The translations under genes and the position numbers were made by a program. Below, in pieces: positions 6,712 to 14,670 of a stretch of DNA of 64,000 bases. Numbering within the stretch: position 1 is the stretch's first letter; every line of letters starts with the position of its first letter. Origin of the DNA: Nocardioides zhouii. GTDB lineage: Bacteria; Actinomycetota; Actinomycetes; Propionibacteriales; Nocardioidaceae. The notes under the pieces are model-generated. The model saw only the letters and a program-made list of their open reading frames with translations, was not told the origin of the DNA and ran no database searches. The DNA is taken from assembly GCF_004137345.1 (NCBI RefSeq), contig NZ_SDWV01000017.1, positions 1 to 64,000 of the forward strand, given 5' to 3'.

Positions 6712-8277
6712 TCAGCTGCCGCCGGCGGGCAGCGCCTCGAGCATGATCTCCGGGTTGTCGCGGGCCGTGACCATGGCGCGCCACTGGTCGACGAAGAGCG
6801 CCAGGTGGGTGCCGTCGCTGCGCTCGAGCACCTCGACGCCGCGCATCCCGGCCAGGGCCGCGGATCCGGCGGAGTCCGTACGCCGGGCGACCTGGTAGTC
6901 GAGGCGGGAGAAGCGGATGGGGGAGTTGAACTCGTTGGTCATCCGGTCCTCGACGACCTCGAACTGCATCGGTCCGACCGCGGCGAGGACGGGGTTCTGG
7001 TCGCCGCGGAGGTCGGAGCGCAGCACCTGCACCACGCCCTCCTGGTCGAGCTGCTCGATGCCGCGGCGGAACTGCTTGTAGCGGCTGATGTCGCCCGCGC
7101 TGGCGGTGACGAAGTGCTCGGGAGCGAAGCTCGGGACCGGCGGGTACTCGATCGCGTCACCGACGTACACGGTGTCGCCGACCCGCAGCGACTGCGCGTT
7201 GACGAAGCCGACGATGTCGCCGGGCTCGGCGGTCTCCACCGACGTCGTCTCGCGACCGAACACGGCCTGCGCGAACTTCGTCGCGAAGGGCCGCCCAGTC
7301 GTCGCGTGGGTGACGACCATGCCGCGCTCGAAGGTGCCGGAGACGACGCGGGCGTAGGCGAGCCGGTCGCGGTGCTGGTTGTTCATCCCGGACTGCACCT
7401 TGAAGACGAACGCGCTGAAGTCGTCGGCCACCTCGCGCACCGACCCGTCAATGCCCTCGGTCGGGCTGGGGTCGGGGGCGATGTCGAGGAGCAGGTCGAG
7501 CAGCTGAGCGACACCGAAGTTCTGCAGCGCCGAGGCGAACATGACCGGCGTCGTCTCGCCCGCGAGGAAGCGCGCCTGGTCGTGGTCGGCCTCGTCGAGG
7601 GTCAGCAGCTCGTGCTCCTCGACGGCGTCGGCCCACATGTGGGCGTCGGCCTCCTCGACCTCGTCGGAGGCCATGCGTCGCTCGGGCGCGCGAGTGGCGC
7701 CGCCGGCGGTGCGGGTGTACTTCACGAACTCGCCGGTGCGGCGGTCGAGGACGCCGCGGAAGTCGCCGGCCTCGCCGACCGGCCAGGTGAGGGGGGTGGG
7801 CCGCAGCCCGATCTTGGCCTGGATGAGGTCCATCAGCTCGAGCGCGGAGAGGCCGGGGCGGTCCCACTTGTTGATGACCGTCATGACGGGGATGCCGCGC
7901 AGCGCACAGACCTTGAACAGCTTGAGGGTCTGCGGCTCGAGCCCCTTGCCGGCATCGACCAGCATCACGGCCGAGTCGACCGCGGACAGCACGCGGTAGG
8001 TGTCCTCGGAGAAGTCGCTGTGGCCGGGCGTGTCGACGAGGTTGATCACGTGGTCGCGGTAGACGAACTGCAGCGCGGCCGACGTGATCGAGATGCCGCG
8101 GGCCTTCTCCATCGCCATCCAGTCCGACACCGTGGCGCGCCGATCGCCCTTGCCGTGGACGGCCCCTGCCTCGGTGATCACCCGCGCGTGGAGGGCCAGC
8201 GCCTCGGTCAGCGTCGACTTCCCGGCGTCGGGGTGGCTGATGACGGCGAAGGTACGGCGGGGGCGGGCGTCGGGCAT
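6712..8277 (-). CDS. prfC: Peptide chain release factor 3 (RF3)
   Basis: A translational GTPase that removes RF1 and RF2 from the ribosome after termination. The 521-residue protein has the P-loop SHPDAGKST (residues 14-22), the G3 motif DTPGH (82-86) and the G4 motif NKWD (136-139), followed by EF-Tu-like domain 2 and the RF3 C-terminal domain (GPMQFEVVEDRMTNEFN). The insert EKARGISITSAALQFVY is the switch-I region typical of RF3 and distinguishes it from EF-G. ATG 8277. The divergent sigma-like gene ends only 58 bp upstream of the start. Confidence 0.96.
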   Translation of the reverse strand: MPDARPRRTFAVISHPDAGKSTLTEALALHARVITEAGAVHGKGDRRATVSDWMAMEKARGISITSAALQFVYRDHVINLVDTPGHSDFSEDTYRVLSAVDSAVMLVDAGKGLEPQTLKLFKVCALRGIPVMTVINKWDRPGLSALELMDLIQAKIGLRPTPLTWPVGEAGDFRGVLDRRTGEFVKYTRTAGGATRAPERRMASDEVEEADAHMWADAVEEHELLTLDEADHDQARFLAGETTPVMFASALQNFGVAQLLDLLLDIAPDPSPTEGIDGSVREVADDFSAFVFKVQSGMNNQHRDRLAYARVVSGTFERGMVVTHATTGRPFATKFAQAVFGRETTSVETAEPGDIVGFVNAQSLRVGDTVYVGDAIEYPPVPSFAPEHFVTASAGDISRYKQFRRGIEQLDQEGVVQVLRSDLRGDQNPVLAAVGPMQFEVVEDRMTNEFNSPIRFSRLDYQVARRTDSAGSAALAGMRGVEVLERSDGTHLALFVDQWRAMVTARDNPEIMLEALPAGGS

Positions 8278-8334
8278 CGCGCGAATTTACCCGTCGCGGA
8301 GCCGCTTCCTCTCATCGCGGCAGCCGGACGACGG

Positions 8335-8655
8335 CTAGGCGCGTGCGGCTCGCACCGCGAGTCGGTGCGCGACCACGAGCACCCAGGCCGTGGCGCTGCA
8401 GCGCTCGGGGTCGTACGACGCCGAGCGCCGCCACGCGTCGACGAAGGCCTCGCAGGTGATCGCCTCGGAGGCGGCCGGGTCCGGGACCAGCCTCGTGACC
8501 AGCCCGAAGACCCGCGGCGCGAGGTGGTCGTACAGCTCGGTGAACGCGTCGACGTCACCCCGCCCGGAACGGACCAGCAGGTGCTCCAGCTCGTCGTGCC
8601 GTCGCTCGTCCCCGGAAACTGCGCGTAAAGCCACAGGTGCCCTCCCAGACGCCAT
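8335..8655 (-). CDS. Stand-alone ECF sigma region-2 protein (no region 4)
   Basis: About 106 residues from ATG 8655. The body is recognisable ECF sigma-70 region 2: GDVDAFTELYDHLAPRVFGL, then EAFVDAWRRSASYDPERCSA and TAWVLVVAHRLAVRAARA. The frame stops right after the AHR helix, where a linker and region 4 should follow, and only 58 bases separate it from prfC, so no region 4 can be present. It could be a remnant of an ECF sigma gene or a functional region-2-only protein. An alternative start is GTG 8634. It faces an OhrR-type gene across a shared operator-like region. Confidence 0.7.
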   Translation of the reverse strand: MASGRAPVALRAVSGDERRHDELEHLLVRSGRGDVDAFTELYDHLAPRVFGLVTRLVPDPAASEAITCEAFVDAWRRSASYDPERCSATAWVLVVAHRLAVRAARA

Positions 8656-8663
8656 CTGCGGCA

Positions 8664-8695
8664 TTGTGCCTTGCGCACAACCCAATAGTGCACAA
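8664..8695. promoter_or_regulatory. Palindromic operator region between the sigma-like gene and the OhrR-type gene
   Basis: A perfect repeat TTGTGC-CTTGC-GCACAA occupies 8664-8680 and a second GTGCACAA half-site 8688-8695. It lies between divergent starts at 8655 (minus) and 8727 (plus). MarR/OhrR regulators typically bind such sites in their own divergent promoter, so autoregulation with control of the sigma-like gene is likely. Confidence 0.6.
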
Positions 8696-8726
8696 CGTAT
8701 CGGTTCTTCGGGCAGAATGTGGCGCT

Positions 8727-9161
8727 ATGGAGTTGATCAAGGCCCCGCTGCTCGCGGAGCAGCTGTGCTTCGACCTGTACGCAGCGTCGCGGGCGGTCAC
8801 GGCGGCCTACCGGCCGGTGCTGACGGAACTGGGACTCACCTATCCGCAGTACCTCGTGCTGATCGTGCTGTGGGAGCACCAGAGCCGCACGGTGCGCGAG
8901 CTCGCCTCCCACCTGCGCCTGGACCACGGCACCCTCACGCCCCTGCTCAAGCGGATGGAGGCACTCAGCCTGGTCGAGCGTCGCCGCGACAACGCCGACG
9001 AGCGCTACGTCGTCGTCTCGCTGGCGACCAAGGGGGAGTCGCTGCGTGAGCACGCCGAGCGGATCCACTGCGACATGAAGGACCGGCTCGGCCTCGGCGA
9101 GCGGGAGTTCGACGAGCTCCAGTCCACCCTGCGCCTCCTCACCTCGAGGGTCACGCACTAG
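8727..9161 (+). CDS. MarR-family regulator of the OhrR type
   Basis: A 144-residue winged-helix repressor. The N-terminal EQLCFDLYAASRAVTAAY matches OhrR proteins, in which the single reactive Cys (here Cys14) is oxidised by organic peroxides and releases DNA; YRPVLTELGLTYPQYLVL carries the tyrosines that surround that Cys. The wing is at RRRDNADERYVVVSL. ATG 8727. The usual partner, the peroxidase Ohr, is not adjacent; the divergent neighbour is a region-2-only sigma protein. I infer peroxide sensing from the conserved Cys, but the target genes are not certain. Confidence 0.9.
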   Translation: MELIKAPLLAEQLCFDLYAASRAVTAAYRPVLTELGLTYPQYLVLIVLWEHQSRTVRELASHLRLDHGTLTPLLKRMEALSLVERRRDNADERYVVVSLATKGESLREHAERIHCDMKDRLGLGEREFDELQSTLRLLTSRVTH

Positions 9162-9197
9162 TCACAACCAATCGGGTCCGGGCGGCGTCCCAGACGC

Positions 9198-10415
9198 ATG
9201 CCAGCTCATCGTGCCGCCGCGACCGGCGTCCTCCTGATCGCCCTGGTCGCCGCGCCCTTCGGGTGGTCGTCGCCGACGTCGGCCGCCTCGTCGGACGACT
9301 CGTCCGAGCCCGCCGTCGAGCCGGCGAGCGTCTCGGTGCGCGTCACTGCCCGGCAGCGGGTGAGGCTGGAGGCCCTGCCGCAGATCGTGCAGCACGGTGG
9401 GTCGGTCGCCGACGCCGACGCCGCGAGGGCCGGGATGACCGCCAGGATGCGGCCGGTGCGCGTCGGGCGTCCGGTCCAGCTGCAGGTGCAGCAGGGGTCG
9501 TCCTGGGGCGCTGTGGCGACGGCCCGGCAGGACGCGCGTGGTCGCGCGCAGTTCGCCTCGGCCGCAGCCCTAGCTGGGGAGCCCCTGACGTACCGCGTGA
9601 AGCTGCGGGCCTGGGGCGGCCTGGCCGCGCTGGCGAGCGATCCGGTGAGCACCGAGCGCTGGCTGCAGCCGACGTGGACCGACGAGTTCGCCGGGTCCGA
9701 GCTGCGTCCGGTGTGGCACCACCGCGGCCGCGACTACGTGCACTCCAACCGCCGCTCCTGCTCGAAGGGCGACCCGCGGGCCGCAATCGTCGAGCGAGGG
9801 GCGCTGCGGCTGAGCGTCATCGTGGACCCGGACGCCACGACGAAGTGCCGGATCGGCGGGCGTGATGCGGTCTCGGGTCGCTACGCCTACCGCCTCAACG
9901 GGCACGTCGGCACCCAGGGCGAGTTCGGCTTCCGCTACGGCTTCGCGGCGGCGCGGGTGAAGTTCCACCGGCTGCGCGGGCAGCACGGCGCCTTCTGGCT
10001 CCAGCCGACGGCCGGGATGTATCCCGGCGCCCTCGGGAGCGAGATCGACGTCGTGGAGTACTTCGGCAACCACCACCCGCAGGGCGGCCTCGCGACGTTC
10101 ACCCACCGCTACGACGGCCGCCGCCGGGTCTCCTCCGGGGGCTGGATCCCGAGCTCGGCGTCGTACCTCGCAAGCAGGCGCGACGGCTGGTCGAAGAACT
10201 ACCACGTGTTCTCGGTCGAGTGGACGCCGCGCACGATGGTCTTCCGCATCGACGGCAGGGAGACGACGCGGATGACCGGCAACGTCTCGGCCGAGCGGCA
10301 GTTCCCGATCCTGAGCCTGATCGCGGCGGACTACGAGATCCCCAAGATCAAGGGACGGCACCTGCCCCAGCACATGTACGTCGACTGGGTGCGCGTGTGG
10401 GAGACCGGGAGCTGA
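9198..10415 (+). CDS. Secreted glycoside hydrolase family 16 enzyme
   Basis: A 405-residue extracellular protein. A signal peptide spans about residues 1-30 (GVLLIALVAAPFGW, then PTSAAS). Residues 40-150 form a beta-rich accessory domain and the GH16 jelly roll starts near WTDEFAGSELRPVWH. The catalytic signature is GSEIDVVEYFG, with Glu282 as nucleophile, Asp284, and Glu287 as acid/base. GH16 enzymes cut beta-1,3 or beta-1,4 glucans and galactans; the substrate cannot be fixed here. ATG 9198 lies 36 bases after the OhrR-type gene, but a functional link is not evident. Confidence 0.92.
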   Translation: MPAHRAAATGVLLIALVAAPFGWSSPTSAASSDDSSEPAVEPASVSVRVTARQRVRLEALPQIVQHGGSVADADAARAGMTARMRPVRVGRPVQLQVQQGSSWGAVATARQDARGRAQFASAAALAGEPLTYRVKLRAWGGLAALASDPVSTERWLQPTWTDEFAGSELRPVWHHRGRDYVHSNRRSCSKGDPRAAIVERGALRLSVIVDPDATTKCRIGGRDAVSGRYAYRLNGHVGTQGEFGFRYGFAAARVKFHRLRGQHGAFWLQPTAGMYPGALGSEIDVVEYFGNHHPQGGLATFTHRYDGRRRVSSGGWIPSSASYLASRRDGWSKNYHVFSVEWTPRTMVFRIDGRETTRMTGNVSAERQFPILSLIAADYEIPKIKGRHLPQHMYVDWVRVWETGS

Positions 10416-10427
10416 CCGCTCGGCGTC

Positions 10428-10523
10428 TCAGGCCGGCTCGGCCAGCAGGCGGTTGATCCGGTCGAGCTCATCGATCGCGCGAGCCTTCGCCTCGTCGGTG
10501 GTGCTCTCGACGCCCTGGCTCAC
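10428..10523 (-). CDS. 31-residue acidic tail ORF overlapping the zinc-ribbon gene by GTGA
   Basis: A short frame from GTG 10523 to the stop at 10428, about 31 residues (SQGVESTTDEAKARAIDELD followed by RINRLLAEPA), predicted helical. It starts inside the stop codon of the zinc-ribbon gene (GTGA). Its ordered, charged composition suggests it is translated, either as a coupled small protein or as the original C-terminus of the upstream protein displaced by a frameshift in the CACACAC run just before the stop. I cannot tell which. Confidence 0.4.
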   Translation of the reverse strand: MSQGVESTTDEAKARAIDELDRINRLLAEPA

Positions 10524-10822
10524 GGTGTGTGGACGACGATGCCGCCCATGTAGGCCTCCCGCATCCGGAACTCGGAGCCGTCGACGAGCACCCTGCCGTC
10601 GCGGGTGACCTGGTCGCACTGGTCGTCGCTGCGGTCGCCGTGCCGGGCCGCGAACCCGCCGCCCATCGGCGAGGTGTTGTAGCCGAGCACGCCGCGGTCG
10701 TGGGCGACGCAGCGAGCGCGCTTCTCGCACTCGCGGCAGACGTGGTTGCGGTAGCGGTCGGACTGGTGGACGTGGACGGTCCCGCAGACGGGGCAGGCGT
10801 ACGACGTCTCCACGCCGGACAT
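10520..10822 (-). CDS. Small zinc-ribbon protein of unknown function
   Basis: About 100 residues from ATG 10822. An N-terminal zinc ribbon is formed by YACPVCGTVHV and HVCRECEKRARC. The rest (DRGVLGYNTSPMGGGFAARH, SDDQCDQVTRDGRVLVDG, FRMREAYMGGIVVHTP) is not a domain I recognise. The end is abrupt and a plausible continuation exists in another frame. Divergent from the lipoprotein gene. Confidence 0.65.
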   Translation of the reverse strand: MSGVETSYACPVCGTVHVHQSDRYRNHVCRECEKRARCVAHDRGVLGYNTSPMGGGFAARHGDRSDDQCDQVTRDGRVLVDGSEFRMREAYMGGIVVHTP

Positions 10823-10921
10823 CCTGCCCCACGTCGCTCTGGCACGCCTCGAGCCGATGACGTCGCGGCAGGTGCCGCCGAAACGTGAACGGCAACGGTG
10901 TGCGGATGGCACCCTCGAGAA

Positions 10922-11659
10922 GTGACTCGACACCTCCTGCGCGCTGTCGGCGCGTGCACGTGCATGCTTCTCGTCGCTCTCTCGGGATGCAGCTCTGACA
11001 GCGACGACGCCACCACCGACCGGCCGGTGACGGCCAGCCAGACGTCAGAGCCGGAGCCGGAGCCGGAGCAGGCGACCGACGCCGAGGTGACGCTCGCTGT
11101 CGAGGTGCGGCCAGAGGACCTTCCCCGCGGCTTCGGGACCACGAACCAGTTCGGGGAGAAGGGAGACCTGGTCGACGGCTACGTCACCCTGGACGTCTGC
11201 GGTGGGACCTTCCCGAGCGAGGCCCTTCGGACGGCGCGGCACCAGGTGGCCTTTGGGGCACGCAACGGCGACTCGATCTCGACCGAGACTGTTGCGTACG
11301 AGCCCGGCGGTGCGGATCAGGCGATGGCCGAGCTCCGCAGCGCGATCGCCAACTGCCCCCGGGGCTTCGTCAACTCCAGCGTGGAAGGGCAGCTCGACCT
11401 GAAGTTCCGGTACGAGGAGCTGCCGCAGGAGGCGGACTGGCAGGACGGGGCTGTCGCCGTGCGAGTGACCATCACACCCAGCAACAGGAACGGGCGCAGC
11501 TTCCCCGGCGCTCTCATCTACCAGACGAGGGGCGACGTGATGACTGCGGCCTACGTGTTCGCCGGTGCCGAGAAGTCAGGGAAGCTGGCGGCTCGGATCG
11601 CCTCCCTGCTCAGCAAGCGGCTGGAGACTGCCTCGCCCGGAGCCACCGCGACGTCCTAG
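10922..11659 (+). CDS. Predicted lipoprotein of unknown function
   Basis: About 245 residues. The N-terminus has a lipoprotein signal: basic TRHLLRAVGA, hydrophobic core, and lipobox LVALSGC, so the mature protein starts at Cys. An acidic and Pro-rich linker (SEPEPEPEQATDAE) follows, then a soluble domain of about 190 residues with VTLDVCGGTFPSEALRTARH and a second cysteine in SAIANCPRGFV, a possible disulfide pair. The style resembles actinobacterial sensor-like lipoproteins, but I do not recognise a domain. GTG 10922 gives a normal signal peptide; GTG 10898 is possible. Confidence 0.75.
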   Translation: MTRHLLRAVGACTCMLLVALSGCSSDSDDATTDRPVTASQTSEPEPEPEQATDAEVTLAVEVRPEDLPRGFGTTNQFGEKGDLVDGYVTLDVCGGTFPSEALRTARHQVAFGARNGDSISTETVAYEPGGADQAMAELRSAIANCPRGFVNSSVEGQLDLKFRYEELPQEADWQDGAVAVRVTITPSNRNGRSFPGALIYQTRGDVMTAAYVFAGAEKSGKLAARIASLLSKRLETASPGATATS

Positions 11660-11730
11660 ACCGTGACGTCATACGGACAGGGCATCCGGTGGCGCCATCC
11701 GTACGACGTCCCGACCGGCACCCTCGCCGT

Positions 11731-12120
11731 TCACGAACCGCTGAGCCGGCGCCAGCCACCCTGCCGGTTGTGCGCGACGATCTCGGTCAGGATGCCGATC
11801 ACCGCGTCCCGGTTGATCGCGTCGTGCTCGTACACCTGGATGGTCCGACCGGTGGCGTTGCCGTGGCCCTGGTTGATGATGCCGTGCGGATCGCTGACCG
11901 TCGGGTCGTACAGGAAGAGGTTGATGTGGTCCTTCGTCGCGAGGAGCGCGCAGACGTTGCCCTGGAGGACGAAGTAGGGCTGGACGGTGCGCTTGATCGT
12001 CTCCTCGATGTCGGGATCGGTCGCCCGGATCAGCTCGCGCAGCTGTCGGCAGATCGACTGCTGCCACTCGGGCAGCTGGGCGATGTACGCGTCGACCCCC
12101 GGATGTGCCCGTCCCGTCAT
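11731..12120 (-). CDS. DUF1801 / YdhG-like protein
   Basis: A 129-residue protein of the DUF1801 type: GVDAYIAQLPEWQQSICRQL, then PDIEETIKRTVQPYFVLQG and a beta-rich FLYDPTVSDPHGIINQG. Members share a YjbR/CyaY-like fold and are common in actinobacteria; function is unproven. ATG 12120 overlaps the stop of the DinB-like gene (ATGA at 12120-12117), so the two are coupled. Confidence 0.8.
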   Translation of the reverse strand: MTGRAHPGVDAYIAQLPEWQQSICRQLRELIRATDPDIEETIKRTVQPYFVLQGNVCALLATKDHINLFLYDPTVSDPHGIINQGHGNATGRTIQVYEHDAINRDAVIGILTEIVAHNRQGGWRRLSGS

Positions 12121-12857
12121 GACGGCGACGCCAGCAGAGCCAGGTCGCGTCGTACGTAGCGCAGGTGCGCCCACTCCTCCTCGAGGATCACCCGGAGGCA
12201 GTCGCCGACGGTGGGGTGCCAGTCGCCGCCGCCCCAGGGGTTGTCACGCTCTTTAGCGAGCAGCTCGGGCGTGGCCGTCGCGAGGAAGTCGGTCACCAGC
12301 TCCTGTCGCTGGGCCCGCACCACCAGGATCTCGTCCCACGTCGGCTCGTCGGTGCGGAAGATCGACATGTCGAAGCCCATCTCGGCGGCGCCGGTGAAGA
12401 TCTGGCCGATCTCGTGGAACGGCTGCTCGATCCCCTGGATCGCGCCGCGCAGCCACGCATCGGTGGCCAGCACGAGGTGGCGCAGGGTCTGGGCGAGCGA
12501 CCACTCGTCCTCGACGTGGGCGTCCCTCAGCTCGGGCGGCGTACCTGCGACCGTGTCCTGCCACGCCGCCTGCACGGCGACCCACGCCTCACGCAGCCCC
12601 TCGGGCGTCTCGGCCTTCTGCAGCTCGCGGCCGGGGAACTGCCGGTTGAGCTCGGCGTCGACGAGGGGCACGACGTCGACCCCGTTGACGAGGAGCGTGC
12701 CGAAGAAGAGGTCTTGGCTGTCGATGTCGAGACCGTCGACGTCGACGCTGCGCATCGTCACGCCGCTGACGTCGGAGTAGCGCAGCATGGCGCCCTTGAA
12801 GCTCGCCTTGCTGAAGGTCGCACCCTCGAACTCGTCCGTGCCGGAGTAGGTCGTCAT
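12117..12857 (-). CDS. DinB-superfamily protein with N-terminal pentapeptide-like repeat
   Basis: A 246-residue two-part protein. Residues 1-50 form a short pentapeptide-like strip (DEFEGATFSKASFKGAMLR, then SDVSGVTMRSVDVDGLDI). From about residue 80 there is a four-helix DinB-like domain with histidines in the metal-site positions (WSLAQTLRHLVLATDAWL and EEEWAHLRYVRRDL). DinB-fold proteins include mycothiol- and bacillithiol-dependent transferases; this one may be thiol dependent, but the substrate is unknown. ATG 12857; coupled to the DUF1801 gene. Confidence 0.82.
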   Translation of the reverse strand: MTTYSGTDEFEGATFSKASFKGAMLRYSDVSGVTMRSVDVDGLDIDSQDLFFGTLLVNGVDVVPLVDAELNRQFPGRELQKAETPEGLREAWVAVQAAWQDTVAGTPPELRDAHVEDEWSLAQTLRHLVLATDAWLRGAIQGIEQPFHEIGQIFTGAAEMGFDMSIFRTDEPTWDEILVVRAQRQELVTDFLATATPELLAKERDNPWGGGDWHPTVGDCLRVILEEEWAHLRYVRRDLALLASPS

Positions 12858-12893
12858 GGCTCCATCCTCACCGGGATTGCGGACAATCTGCGG

Positions 12894-14174
12894 TCATGAC
12901 CTCGACGCGTTGTCCTCCGCGCGCCGCAGGAGTACCGCCCGCTCGCCCTCGTTGCGGGTGAGTGTCGCCGCGTCACCGAAGGCAGCGGCGGCCTCCGCAT
13001 GCTCGCCGGCGCGCTCCAGCAGGTCCCCGCGCACGCTCGGCACGAGTGGCGACTCGCCGAGCGAGGCCGGGTCGACCGCGGACAGCACGGCGAGCCCGGC
13101 CTCGGAGCCGTACGCCCGACCGTGGGCGACGGCGCGGTTCACCTCGACGACCGGGCCGGGCGCGGCCTGTGCGAGCACGTCGTACAACGCAGCGATGCGC
13201 TGCCAGTCGGTGTCCTCCGCGCGAGGAGCGCGGGCGTGCTCGGCGGCGATGGAGGACTGGAGGAAGTACGTCCCGACCGGTGTCCCACGCGCGGCGAGCT
13301 CCGACGCGCGCGACAGGGCTGCGAGCCCGCGGCGGATCATCAGCTCGTCCCACAGCGTCCGGTCCTGCTCCTCGAGCAGCACGGGGGAGCCCGACGCGGA
13401 CACGCGTGCCGCTGTCCGCGAGCCCTGCAGCTCGAGCAGCGCCTGGAGGCCGAGCACCTCCGGCTCCTCGGGCGCGAGCGCGGCGAGCATCCGGGCCAGC
13501 CGCGTCGCCTCGGCGGCGAGGTCGGGGCGCATCCAGTCGTCGCCCGCGGTGGCGGTGTAGCCCTCGTTGAAGATCAGGTAGATGACGGCCATCACGTCGT
13601 CGAGACGCTCCGTGCGTTCGGCTCCGGTCGGCAGCTCGAACGTCGCGCCGGCGGTGGCGAGCGTCTTCTTGGCCCGGGAGATGCGCTGGCCCATGGTCGA
13701 CTCGGTCGTCAGGAAGCCGCGCGCGATCTCACCGGTCGTCAGCCCGCCGACCAGTCGCAGTGTCAGGGCAGCCCGCGAGTCGGGCGTCAGCGAGGGGTGA
13801 CAGGACAGGAAGACCAGGCGCAGGACGTCGTCCTCGATGTGGTCGACCTGGCTCTCGAGATCGGGCACGTCCGCCTCCTCTCCTCTGGCAGAGCCCTCGA
13901 GCTCGGCGACCTTGCGGCGCAGGTTGTCGGCGCGGCGGAAGTGATCGATGCCGCGGCGCTTGGCCGCGGTCATCAACCACGCGGTGGGGTTCTCGGGGAC
14001 TCCCGAGACGGGCCACTGCTCCAGCGCGGCGACCAGGGCGTCCTGTGCGAGGTCGGCGGCCAGCTCCACGTCGCGGGTCATCCGCGTGAGGGCGCCGACG
14101 AGGCGGGCCGAGTCGGCCCGCCACGCGGCGTGGACTGCCTCCGTGAACTGGTCAGTGGTGGTCTCTGCCGGCAC
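12894..14174 (-). CDS. ECF sigma factor of the ECF42 type with long C-terminal extension
   Basis: A 426-residue sigma factor. Region 2 is near residues 12-85 (DVELAADLAQDALVAALEQW) and region 4 near 120-180 (ALTLRLVGGLTTGEIARGFL, TTESTMGQRISRAKKTL). An alpha-helical, TPR-like extension of about 230 residues follows (DDVMAVIYLIFNEGYTAT, then AALYDVLAQAAPGPVVEVN), the hallmark of ECF42, and likely controls activity in place of an anti-sigma factor. GTG 14174 lies 14 bases after the YCII gene stop, the usual genetic partner of this group. Confidence 0.93.
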   Translation of the reverse strand: MPAETTTDQFTEAVHAAWRADSARLVGALTRMTRDVELAADLAQDALVAALEQWPVSGVPENPTAWLMTAAKRRGIDHFRRADNLRRKVAELEGSARGEEADVPDLESQVDHIEDDVLRLVFLSCHPSLTPDSRAALTLRLVGGLTTGEIARGFLTTESTMGQRISRAKKTLATAGATFELPTGAERTERLDDVMAVIYLIFNEGYTATAGDDWMRPDLAAEATRLARMLAALAPEEPEVLGLQALLELQGSRTAARVSASGSPVLLEEQDRTLWDELMIRRGLAALSRASELAARGTPVGTYFLQSSIAAEHARAPRAEDTDWQRIAALYDVLAQAAPGPVVEVNRAVAHGRAYGSEAGLAVLSAVDPASLGESPLVPSVRGDLLERAGEHAEAAAAFGDAATLTRNEGERAVLLRRAEDNASRS

Positions 14175-14188
14175 GCGGCCAGCGTAGA

Positions 14189-14563
14189 TCAGGCCTCGGG
14201 CGCGTCCGGGCCACCGGAGATCTGGCGCAGGGTCGCGACGACGGTGACCTCGGGCCAGTGCTCGGCGTGCAGCCGGGCGAACTCCTCCTGGTCGGCGACG
14301 GCGTCCTCGAGCGTGGCGTACTCGAGGAGCGACCACCCGCCGACGACCTCCTTGGCCTCGGCGTAGGGCCCGTCGACGCGGGTCACCTCGCCCTTGCGGA
14401 CGACGAAGTTCACGGCGTCCTCGGTGCCGTAGAGCCCGCCCCCGTCGATGAACACGCCGCTGGCGGCGCGCTCGCCGATGTAGGCGTCCATCGCTCCGAA
14501 CAGCGACTGCGGGGGCTCCCCGATGTTCTCTTCCATCCTGACGAATCCCATGAAACGCGGCAT
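14189..14563 (-). CDS. YCII-related (DGPF-domain) protein, partner of the ECF42 sigma factor
   Basis: A 124-residue dimeric alpha-beta barrel protein with the DGPF signature VDGPYAEAKEVVGGWSLLEY. ATG 14563 follows an AGGAG site. Genes of this type are consistently encoded next to ECF42 sigma factors and are thought to be regulated by them or to modulate them; the molecular function is not settled. First gene of the two-gene unit, divergent from the surface-glycan operon. Confidence 0.9.
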   Translation of the reverse strand: MPRFMGFVRMEENIGEPPQSLFGAMDAYIGERAASGVFIDGGGLYGTEDAVNFVVRKGEVTRVDGPYAEAKEVVGGWSLLEYATLEDAVADQEEFARLHAEHWPEVTVVATLRQISGGPDAPEA

Positions 14564-14670
14564 TGTGATCGCTCCTGCTGGTGGGTGTGGGTTGCTCTTT
14601 CGCACGTACGTCGAACGGCGGCGGACGCCTTCGACATCGACCCTAGAAGTTTTTTCCGTAGGGTGACTGC

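Noticed and set aside
6391..8628. A 745-codon plus-strand frame opposite prfC.
   Set aside because: prfC is unmistakable on the other strand and the frame has no recognisable domain.
14641..14663. CCCTA...TAGGG with a T6 run before the glycan operon, considered as a terminator.
   Set aside because: It lies between divergent genes just upstream of a start, the T-run is inside the loop rather than after the stem, and the arms are only five bases; it more likely belongs to a promoter region.
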